Shown here one piece after another: positions 1 through 5,231 of a stretch of DNA of 5,231 nucleotides (position 1 is the stretch's first letter; the number at the start of each line of letters is the position of its first letter). Source of the DNA: an uncultured Ruminococcus sp. (lineage in GTDB: Bacteria; Bacillota; Clostridia; Oscillospirales; Ruminococcaceae). The position numbers and the translations under genes were made by a program. The notes under the pieces were generated by a model, which worked only from the letters and a program-made list of their open reading frames with translations, was not told the DNA's origin and searched no databases. Location: the NCBI GenBank assembly GCA_947175005.1, contig CAMWLD010000186.1, positions 1 to 5,231 on the forward strand. Direction: 5' to 3'.

Positions 1-68
1 CGCTTGTATCAAGAATCTTCAGTCATATTTTTGATTATCCCTCAGCAGCGGTAGCCCGTAATGGGATA
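1..68. other. Downstream edge without a recognisable gene start
   Basis: After the stiP stop, the minus strand holds a GAGGG motif and an ATG (at about 23-25), but that frame stops after five codons (MTEDS). No terminator hairpin with a T-run is visible, so the operon may well continue beyond the window. In related clusters HAD or ATP-grasp genes occur, but none can be seen here. Confidence 0.4.
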
Positions 69-1073
69 TTACTCCACCCTCACGCACTTTTCCTCCGCCA
101 GCCGCAGAATGTGGGAAATGTAAAAACGGTCGCAGCCCTGCGCAATAAGCACCCTGTCGGGAGTACGCCGCAGCAGCACACGGGTAGCTTCACCGATTCC
201 CGGTTTTATCAGATTTATGTCGGAAATCCCGAACACCTCCGCAATTTTTTTCAATTGCCCCCTATTGTCATAAAACTCGTCACATAGGCGTTCTTCGGGA
301 ATATCATCATATTTCATGCAGCTTTCCACCGCATTTATAAATTCATATGTCCTGTCTCTGTCCGCTAAATTTCCGTAATAGGCAGCCCCGTGAAAATCAT
401 CTTTTCCAATTATATCACTGCGCAAAAATGTCCTGCTGATAAGCCCCGACACCACCGAATTAAGGCAGGAGGAGGCTATCAGAAAATCGTCATGAGTGCC
501 GCAAAGGGGCGTTATTCCCGCAGGGTCGGCTATGACTGCCACTGTCGGGTCAATTGTGGGATAATCCTTCATTGCCTCCTGCAATTGTCCCGCTATAGCC
601 CCCTTGCCCGTCCAGCCGTCTACAAAGCATATGCTTGCAGGGTTGTGCCGCTGCAAAATATAATTCATGGCATTTTTGTCAATGCCCCTGCCTCGGATTA
701 TGGAAATTGCATAATGCGCACATTCCACGCCGTATTTTTTCCCGATATAATGTTTTATCAGCACCCCCGCCGAAATTCCCGCCCTCGCTAAAGAAACAAG
801 GCAGACATTCTCCCCGTGTTTACAGTAAATTTTCTCCGAAACAACAGCCACAGCCTCTGCCGCCGCAGGGGAAAAATTTTTCAGCGCCGCCTCATACTGC
901 GCAATATAATCATCCGACGGTTCATATTCCAGCGGCAGCATTTCGCAGTAATGCACTCCCGACTGCATAAGCCGTTCCCTTACCGAGGCGGGTTTGGGTT
1001 CAACAAGCCCCGATATGTCCTTTAGCAGTATGCAAACGTCCTCCGATTTATATGAGTTTTTTGCAAGCTCCAT
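69..1073 (-). CDS. stiP: StiP-family protein: PRTase-like domain with Pelota-like C-terminus
   Basis: A 334-residue protein of the StiP family, which databases often label a cysteine protease but which comparative work treats as phosphoribosyltransferase-like. Visible motifs are SLARAGIS at 94-101, the conserved ISIIRGRGID at 123-132, a PRPP-loop-like FVDGWTGKG at 150-158, DPAG at 183-186, and CLNSVVSGLISRT at 203-215. The C-terminus from about 285, with KPGIGEATRVLLRR at 290-303 followed by a hydrophobic stretch and LAEEK, looks like the Pelota RNA-binding-type domain known in this family. I chose the ATG at 1071-1073 because AAAGGA (1083-1088) sits nine bases before it. In-frame ATGs at 1091 and 1112 have no ribosome binding site and would add only residues encoded by a local duplication. 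It is the last visible gene of the operon, after the PRTase-TRSP gene. Family assignment is firm. The reaction is unknown, and a role in making a nucleoside-like metabolite is inferred from context. Confidence 0.88.
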   Translation of the reverse strand: MELAKNSYKSEDVCILLKDISGLVEPKPASVRERLMQSGVHYCEMLPLEYEPSDDYIAQYEAALKNFSPAAAEAVAVVSEKIYCKHGENVCLVSLARAGISAGVLIKHYIGKKYGVECAHYAISIIRGRGIDKNAMNYILQRHNPASICFVDGWTGKGAIAGQLQEAMKDYPTIDPTVAVIADPAGITPLCGTHDDFLIASSCLNSVVSGLISRTFLRSDIIGKDDFHGAAYYGNLADRDRTYEFINAVESCMKYDDIPEERLCDEFYDNRGQLKKIAEVFGISDINLIKPGIGEATRVLLRRTPDRVLIAQGCDRFYISHILRLAEEKCVRVE

Positions 1074-1080
1074 TTTACAT
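1043..1080 (-). repeat. 38-bp direct repeat, copy within the stiP start
   Basis: This is the second copy of the repeat at 1114-1151, shifted by 71 bases. It contains the chosen stiP start codon and codes for the first StiP residues. The 33 bases between the copies (1081-1113) are unique and supply the stiP ribosome binding site. Confidence 0.93.
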
Positions 1081-1099
1081 TTTCCTTTCATTTGTTGAA

Positions 1100-1144
1100 T
1101 TAATAATACCATGCCGATTTATATGAGTTTTTTACAAGCTCCAT
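1100..1144 (-). CDS. 14-codon mini-frame from a duplicated stiP start
   Basis: This frame encodes MELVKNSYKSAWYY and a TAA stop. Its first ten residues match the StiP N-terminus (MELAKNSYKS) except for one Ala-to-Val change. The ATG lies one base beyond the PRTase stop codon (UAAAAUG). It has AAAAAGG (1154-1160), inside the PRTase 3' end, nine bases upstream, so it is plausibly translated by coupling. Its stop is 26 bases before the stiP start. It may be the original stiP start left behind by a duplication and now acting as a coupling or leader frame, or it may be an untranslated scar. A functional peptide is doubtful. Confidence 0.3.
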   Translation of the reverse strand: MELVKNSYKSAWYY

Positions 1145-1151
1145 TTTACAT
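1114..1151 (-). repeat. 38-bp direct repeat, promoter-proximal copy
   Basis: This segment matches 1043-1080 in 37 of 38 bases; the only difference is A at 1134 against G at 1063. It covers the PRTase stop codon and the first codons of the mini-frame. Confidence 0.93.
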
Positions 1152-2345
1152 CGCCTTTTTCGGATAGTCCCTTTTCAGTATAACAACAATTACCCGCTTT
1201 GCCTGCAATGCCCCGGCAATTTCTTTGATTGCATTCCGGGAATTTTCACTGCTGCACTCGGCGTCCGTTACAATTATCCCCACATCACAAGGGCTGCTGT
1301 TATACAGAAAAGTCCGCCGCCCCTTTTCGTATGGACTGTCAAAGCAGCACCTTGAATTCAGCGGATACCCCTGTGCGGCGCTTGGCACAATAGGACTTCT
1401 TGTAGTTGAGCGGCAGCGGACATTCCCGCCTTTTTCTTCAAGAAATTTCCCTAAAATTATCGAGGGCAGCATACATTCCTCCGTGCCTGCAATGGCAATA
1501 TTGCCGGCTATATTGCCCGCAATATTATCGGGCAGATCTTCGATTTCCTTTATAACACCCTCTGCAATCTTTTCACAAAGCCTCATGTATTCGCCAATAT
1601 CGCAGCCCAGCCTCGGGTCAAGGGGATAATCCTCGGTAATTATTTCCACATCTGCACTGCACTTTGCAATGTCTTTTTCGGGCAGTATCGTAAGGTTCCT
1701 TTCCATATCCGCGCCGCTGTCCTCGGTTTTGATAAGCCATAGGGGAGTGACCCCGAATTCCTCAAACCGCCGCAGATTACCCCTGTCCATTCCGTTGATA
1801 AGGGACGCCGCAAAAAATCTGCAATTTCTCGTAAATTCTTCAATTGCTTTAACAAAATTAACAATAGTTTTTCCCGTGGTGAATTCATCATCAATAAAAA
1901 TAATATTGTCGATACCGACAAATATCTCCTTGCCGTTTCCGGAAAAAAGCAGCTGACAGGCGGCATGACTGTGCTCTTCGGAAAAATCCGCCACAAGCAG
2001 TTCATCGGGAAAGCTTTCCCTTGTGGTGTGAATGAAATAAACATCTCCGTTGCCGTTATCGCTATGATTATCCGCAATCCCTGCAATTTCGGCAGCCGCC
2101 GCAGCCCCCAAAGCCGTGGCGGTCTCCGCAAAAGCTATCACAAGGTTTCTGCCCTTTGGCAAAGCCTCTTTAACACGCTTTCCCAGCAGACGGAACAGCC
2201 TCAGCGCCTCCGAGGGCAGGGCAGGGAAGTGCTTTGCCTGCCGCAAATTCACCAGAAGATTACGCCGCTTTGGATTATTCTCCCGTTCCGCAAGGGCGAA
2301 CAGCTTTTCTTCGGGTATTCCCGAAAAATTTTCCGTTATCTTCAT
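1146..2345 (-). CDS. Phosphoribosyltransferase with C-terminal TRSP domain
   Basis: A 399-residue soluble protein. The N-terminal half is a type I PRTase fold: a central strand and turn at 68-80 (LVIAFAETATALG), FIHTTRE at 104-110, and a classical PRPP-binding loop, IIFIDDEFTTGKT at 148-160, with both acidic residues (Asp152, Asp153) and the TGKT turn intact. It is therefore probably an active, PRPP-using enzyme. The C-terminal part from about 285 is the TRSP domain, with TEEC at 288-291, the signature TTRSPI at 314-319, and GYPLN..CCFDSPYEKGRRTFLYN around 326-349. The two domains occur together in Ter-associated clusters. The start ATG overlaps the upstream lyase stop as ATGA (2342-2345), which implies translational coupling and similar amounts of both proteins. 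The gene ends one base before a mini-frame copied from stiP. The base or acceptor that receives the phosphoribosyl group is not known. Confidence 0.92.
   Translation of the reverse strand: MKITENFSGIPEEKLFALAERENNPKRRNLLVNLRQAKHFPALPSEALRLFRLLGKRVKEALPKGRNLVIAFAETATALGAAAAAEIAGIADNHSDNGNGDVYFIHTTRESFPDELLVADFSEEHSHAACQLLFSGNGKEIFVGIDNIIFIDDEFTTGKTIVNFVKAIEEFTRNCRFFAASLINGMDRGNLRRFEEFGVTPLWLIKTEDSGADMERNLTILPEKDIAKCSADVEIITEDYPLDPRLGCDIGEYMRLCEKIAEGVIKEIEDLPDNIAGNIAGNIAIAGTEECMLPSIILGKFLEEKGGNVRCRSTTRSPIVPSAAQGYPLNSRCCFDSPYEKGRRTFLYNSSPCDVGIIVTDAECSSENSRNAIKEIAGALQAKRVIVVILKRDYPKKAM
1485..1526 (-). repeat. 12-base in-frame repeat (NIAG units) in the PRTase linker
   Basis: Residues 274-287 read NIAGNIAGNIAIAG, from near-identical AAT-ATn-GCn-GGC units. 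The repeat lies between the PRTase and TRSP domains and preserves the frame. It looks like slippage-type expansion in a flexible linker. Confidence 0.7.
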
Positions 2346-3331
2346 TCTTCAGTTTCCTGCCTTACTCCGTAAATTTCCGCCATACCAATGACCTGCTTTG
2401 CCCATTTGGTGTGCACCTTGGTTTCATACATTCTGCTGCCGTCGGGACTTTTTAGCACCTGTATTTCGCTGTCTGCCGAGGCGATTATGGCGAGCGCGTC
2501 CCTGTGATCTTTCGGAGACTGCTTCATGCTTTCCAGCGCAGGAGCGATCTGGCAGGGGTGGATAATGGTCTTTCCCACAAAACCCGTAAGCTTGTCCAGC
2601 TCTGTTTCCCGCCTGAAGCCTTCTTCCCAGCTAAGCCCTCCCGAATTGCCGAAATAATTCCACACAGGGGCGCTTACCGCAAAATGGGGAGTGAACGTCA
2701 CTGCAATGTCCGACAGCAACCCCGCAATGGGCGGTATATCGTAAATAGTGCGGTCAATGGGCGCAGTTACTCCCAAAGCGTTGCAGAAATCATTTCCCCC
2801 CACCCGCACATTCGCCACAAGATCGGCTATTTTAAACAGCGATTCCCGCAGACTGCCCAGTCTGTGCCCTCTCCTGCTCCTATCCAGCAGAGAGGGATTT
2901 TCTATAATAGGCATAATAGTGTGTCCGTCAGCCCGCAGCCGTCCTGCCTCCGCCATATAGGGAATGATCGTTTCATCATCAATTTTCGGGAGGATATACC
3001 CCCTTATTCCGTGAACATCATTTCCCAGCGAATCGGAAATTTTCCCTATCTGTCCCGGTTCTCTGACCCTTATAAAAATATTCAGGTCATCGCCCTCATT
3101 CAGAGAAAGATACTTTTTTATTTCCTCGACAGTGTTCTTTTGAGCAATTTCCACCATATCATCTCTGACTGTGTCCTCCAGGCAAATGGCAGCACTTTTA
3201 AGTCCCAATCTCTTATATTCTGCCAGCTTTTGGGCAATGTCTTTTCTAAGCCCCGGGGTGTAAAGCAGCGGACCTATGCGGTATTTGAGATACTCCGCCG
3301 CCCCTGCGCCCCACTTGATTTCTTCCGACAA
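2342..3331 (-). CDS. HpcH/CitE-like carbon-carbon bond lyase (Ter-associated)
   Basis: A 329-residue TIM-barrel protein of the HpcH/HpaI aldolase and citrate lyase beta-subunit superfamily. Visible landmarks in order are LLYTPG at 22-27, CLEDTV at 50-55, FIRVREP at 86-92, YILPKID at 112-118, MPIIENP at 140-146, VRVGGNDF at 175-182 and GKTIIHPCQI at 253-262. By family analogy Glu144 and Asp181 would bind the metal and Arg88 or Arg90 the substrate carboxylate. The motifs look intact, so activity is likely. The substrate is unknown, and in these clusters the enzyme is thought to make or trim a small carbon unit for a nucleoside-like product. The start is TTG at 3329-3331: an in-frame TGA lies four codons upstream and the next Met is residue 59, past the CLEDTV motif. 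The nearest Shine-Dalgarno-like AAGGG (3347-3351) is 15 bases away, unusually far. It overlaps the PRTase gene by four bases. Confidence 0.9.
   Translation of the reverse strand: MSEEIKWGAGAAEYLKYRIGPLLYTPGLRKDIAQKLAEYKRLGLKSAAICLEDTVRDDMVEIAQKNTVEEIKKYLSLNEGDDLNIFIRVREPGQIGKISDSLGNDVHGIRGYILPKIDDETIIPYMAEAGRLRADGHTIMPIIENPSLLDRSRRGHRLGSLRESLFKIADLVANVRVGGNDFCNALGVTAPIDRTIYDIPPIAGLLSDIAVTFTPHFAVSAPVWNYFGNSGGLSWEEGFRRETELDKLTGFVGKTIIHPCQIAPALESMKQSPKDHRDALAIIASADSEIQVLKSPDGSRMYETKVHTKWAKQVIGMAEIYGVRQETEE
3285..3325 (-). repeat. 41-bp imperfect direct repeat, copy in the lyase gene
   Basis: These bases encode residues 3-16 of the lyase (EEIKWGAGAAEYLK) and match 3838-3878 at 35 of 41 positions, 553 bases away in the same orientation. 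Confidence 0.88.
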
Positions 3332-3372
3332 TTTGTATTTTCACAACCCTTCTTGATTAATTGTTAAAATAA

Positions 3373-3795
3373 TTATTGATGTGCAGTGTTAAACACCGAT
3401 TCAAAAATCCTGTTCTTTTCAAAATCCTCCGTGATCGGCTTTGGCAGCAGCCTTTTGCATTCATCACGATCTGCCCAGACAAACGCCTGATGTTCACTGC
3501 TTACGGTCACAGCCTCCGTTTTTGTTTCGCAAAGATAAGCTATTATCAAATAAGGAGCTTCACCGTTTACAAGCGTAACGTAAGCCACCCGCTCAATGTT
3601 GATGTCCGTAATACCTGTTTCTTCACGAATTTCACGCCTTACGGCTTCCTCGGGGTGTTCACCGGATTCAATATTTCCTCCTGCGTTTTCCCAAGTATTG
3701 GCACCTATGGGGTCATTCTTGCTTCGCTTGACAAGAAGAATTTTTTTGAGATCTCTGTTGAATATTATGCATTTAACGATTATATCCGCTTTCAT
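3373..3795 (-). CDS. Nudix hydrolase
   Basis: A 140-residue single-domain Nudix protein. The complete Nudix box (GX5EX7REUXEEXGU) spans residues 40-62, beginning GNIESGE and ending REIREETGI, so the magnesium-binding helix is intact. Family members hydrolyse nucleoside diphosphates linked to another group, such as damaged nucleotides, nucleotide sugars or NADH. No specificity motif that I recognise points to one substrate. A GGGAG ribosome binding site lies nine bases before the ATG at 3793-3795; the ATG two codons upstream (3799-3801) is only three bases from it and is less likely. The gene sits 41 bases before the lyase, which follows in the same direction. Placement beside a predicted nucleotide-analogue pathway suggests removal of phosphorylated by-products or processing of an intermediate. 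The flanking duplicated sequence suggests that it was inserted into the operon. Confidence 0.92.
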   Translation of the reverse strand: MKADIIVKCIIFNRDLKKILLVKRSKNDPIGANTWENAGGNIESGEHPEEAVRREIREETGITDINIERVAYVTLVNGEAPYLIIAYLCETKTEAVTVSSEHQAFVWADRDECKRLLPKPITEDFEKNRIFESVFNTAHQ

Positions 3796-3804
3796 CTTCA
3801 TTAA

Positions 3805-3840
3805 CTCCCTCAAATTCCGATTTGTCAGACTAACGCATTG
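3805..3840 (-). repeat. Leader before the Nudix gene resembling the cbrC leader
   Basis: On the minus strand this runs CAATGC, then CAAATCGGAATTTGAGGGAG, and includes the Nudix ribosome binding site. The stretch before cbrC (4457-4485) runs CAATGC, then CAAACTCGGAATTTCAGGAGG. The order and spacing are similar, with a few extra bases here. It begins where the lyase fragment ends, overlapping it by CAA. Confidence 0.5.
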
Positions 3841-3878
3841 AGATACCACGCCGCCTGTGCGCCCCACTTGATCTTTTC
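3825..3878 (-). pseudogene. Stranded fragment of the lyase 5' end
   Basis: Read on the minus strand, this gives EKIKWGAQAAWYLNALV and then TGA, closely matching lyase residues 3-16 (EEIKWGAGAAEYLK). In frame it is preceded by TAA shortly upstream, and no start codon lies between, so it is not a gene on its own. The homology covers 41 bases (3838-3878) and stops abruptly. It is separated from the real lyase start by the whole Nudix gene. It may be a relic of an earlier lyase start displaced by insertion of the Nudix gene, or a piece of another lyase homologue. Confidence 0.75.
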
Positions 3879-3924
3879 AAAAAAGTTTTTTTATATAATA
3901 TGGGCATTCAAGAACGCAGCTATG

Positions 3925-4449
<525 letters not shown>

Positions 4450-4456
4450 TTACAAA

Positions 4457-4485
4457 CCTCCTGAAATTCCGAGTTTGCAGCATTG
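4457..4485 (-). repeat. Leader before cbrC, counterpart of 3805-3840
   Basis: This holds the AGGAGG ribosome binding site of cbrC and the stretch TCGGAATTT that recurs before the Nudix gene. It lies between the terD stop and the cbrC start. Confidence 0.5.
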
Positions 4486-4503
4486 GCGGCACCGACATCA
4501 CCG

Positions 4504-5106
4504 TCAGCAGTACCTTTTCAGCAGCTGTCCTACGCCGTCATCGTTAGTGCCCTCGCCGATAGCCGAGAATTTCCATTCGCTTCCGTGCCTGTAAAGCTCC
4601 CCGAAGATCATGGCAGTTCTGCCCTTGTAATTTTCAGATAAATTATATATGCACAGCGCATTACCCGTGTCATTGTCCCCCAAACGGATAAAAGCGTTTT
4701 CTATCATACCAAAATCCTGGTTTCTTGCCGTAGGTTCGTAAATGTTGACCACAAAAACTATCTTGGAATACTGCCCGGGCAGTATGGTCAGATCAACAAA
4801 TATCTGCTCGTCATCGCCGTCACCTTCTCCCGTCAGGTTGTCGCCCATGTGCTTTACCGCCTCCGACTTGTGGGTAAGATTTCCGAAATAAACCAGGTCG
4901 TTTTTGCCTGCTGCTTTGCCTGTCTTTTCATTGATAAGGATCGCCGAAGCGTCGCAGTCAAAGTCGTCGCCGCCTTTGCCGAAAAGCTTCGACAGCTTGA
5001 AGCCCTGCTTAGCCTCGTCCCAGCCAAGACCCACCATAATGTGCTTAAGTCCCGGCGCATTTTTTGTTAAGTCGATTTTCTGCCCTTTGATAAGATTTAC
5101 AGCCAT
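4504..5106 (-). CDS. terD: TerD-family calcium-binding stress protein
   Basis: A 200-residue cytosolic protein of the TerD/TerE/CABP family, of normal length for a single-domain member. Visible family motifs are VGLGWD (25-30), FDCDASAILIN (49-59) in place of the usual D-x-D-A-S, DLVYFGNL (70-77) and the acidic GDNLTGEGDGDDE (88-100). They are followed by IFVVNIYE-type strands and FIRLGDNDTG, then GRTAMIFGELYRHGSEWKFSAIGEG near the end. The acidic residues that bind two calcium ions in TerD structures appear intact. Such proteins are linked to tellurite, phage, colicin and oxidative stress responses. AAAAAGGAG (5116-5124) lies nine bases before the ATG. It is the first gene of the visible cluster, and a leader with inverted repeats lies upstream. 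Confidence 0.95.
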   Translation of the reverse strand: MAVNLIKGQKIDLTKNAPGLKHIMVGLGWDEAKQGFKLSKLFGKGGDDFDCDASAILINEKTGKAAGKNDLVYFGNLTHKSEAVKHMGDNLTGEGDGDDEQIFVDLTILPGQYSKIVFVVNIYEPTARNQDFGMIENAFIRLGDNDTGNALCIYNLSENYKGRTAMIFGELYRHGSEWKFSAIGEGTNDDGVGQLLKRYC

Positions 5107-5137
5107 TTTAATCTACTCCTTTTTAGGCAGGATATTA

Positions 5138-5181
5138 AAGGCAAGGGGCATTTTTACATATCGCCTTTATGACCTTGCCTT
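5138..5181 (-). promoter_or_regulatory. Inverted repeat in the terD leader
   Basis: Perfect 9-base arms AAGGCAAGG (5138-5146) and CCTTGCCTT (5173-5181) enclose 26 bases. An inner GGC/GCC pair could extend the stem. It starts about 31 bases upstream of the terD start codon. On the minus strand no T-run follows, so it is not a convincing terminator for this operon; read on the plus strand a T-run (5184-5189) follows. It could be an mRNA structure, an operator, or a stop for antisense transcription. Confidence 0.4.
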
Positions 5182-5193
5182 AATTTTTTATAA

Positions 5194-5212
5194 TTCGGGA
5201 TAATCTCCCGAA
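5194..5212. promoter_or_regulatory. Palindrome, candidate operator
   Basis: TTCGGGA, a 5-base spacer TAATC, then TCCCGAA form a perfect 7-base inverted repeat about 88 bases upstream of terD. Its compact symmetry fits a dimeric repressor site, but I do not recognise a regulator for it. No clear -35 and -10 pair could be assigned nearby. A hairpin in the tail of a neighbouring transcript is the alternative. Confidence 0.3.
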
Positions 5213-5231
5213 AATTTCATTTGAATATGAA

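Noticed and set aside
8..25. Next operon gene starting at the ATG near 25
   Set aside because: The frame ends after five codons (MTEDS) and the ribosome binding site is too far away; the window ends before an alternative can be judged.
69..1112. Longer StiP starting at ATG 1112
   Set aside because: No ribosome binding site precedes it, and the added residues come from the unique spacer of the duplication.
1640..2131. Minus-strand open frame of 163 codons inside the PRTase gene in another frame
   Set aside because: It is Arg/Leu/Pro-rich and overlaps the PRPP-loop region of a convincing gene; it is a frame shadow.
2504..3367. Long plus-strand open frame of 287 codons opposite the lyase gene
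   Set aside because: It lies antisense to a gene with clear family motifs, has no recognisable domain and no supported ribosome binding site.
3373..3867. Longer Nudix form starting at GTG 3867
   Set aside because: The extra residues come from the lyase fragment read in a different frame. There is no ribosome binding site there, while GGGAG stands correctly before the ATG at 3795.
3879..3924. Promoter in the AT-rich stretch after cbrC (TATTATATAAAA on the minus strand)
   Set aside because: No -35 element at suitable spacing; the TTGAAT nearby is far too close to the -10-like sequence.
5138..5189. Intrinsic terminator
   Set aside because: The T-run follows the stem only on the plus strand, where no gene is being transcribed; the loop is also long at 26 bases.

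Overview
All the genes I can support lie on the minus strand, closely packed and in one direction, so the window reads as a single operon transcribed from the right edge to the left. The order of transcription is: a TerD-family protein, a CbrC-family (UPF0167) cysteine-rich protein, a Nudix hydrolase, an HpcH/CitE-like carbon-carbon lyase, a phosphoribosyltransferase with a C-terminal TRSP domain, and a StiP-family protein that is PRTase-like with a Pelota-like C-terminus. The moderate GC content, strong AAGGAG/AGGAGG ribosome binding sites, a TTG start and the gene set suggest a Gram-positive anaerobe of the Clostridia (Ruminococcus-like or a relative). That assignment is inference, since the window holds no taxonomic marker.

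Layout: positions 5107-5231 are a leader with two inverted repeats and the TerD ribosome binding site. TerD (4504-5106) and CbrC (3925-4449) are separated by 54 bases. A 129-base gap (3796-3924) then holds a stranded copy of the lyase gene's 5' end and a leader resembling the one before cbrC. The Nudix gene (3373-3795) follows, then the core block. In that block the lyase (2342-3331) overlaps the PRTase-TRSP gene (1146-2345) by ATGA, and StiP (69-1073) follows. Between PRTase and StiP the StiP start region is duplicated, leaving a 14-codon mini-frame. The last 68 bases hold no recognisable gene start.

The lyase, PRTase-TRSP and StiP trio next to TerD is the core of the Ter-associated cluster that Anantharaman, Iyer and Aravind (2012) proposed to make a nucleoside-like metabolite from PRPP in a metal/stress response. 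The usual HAD phosphatase and ATP-grasp partners are not in the window and may lie downstream of position 1. TerD would be the calcium-binding stress component and the trio the biosynthetic part. CbrC and Nudix look like accessory additions between the two. The most unusual local features are two separate duplications of gene 5' ends, one at StiP and one at the lyase.
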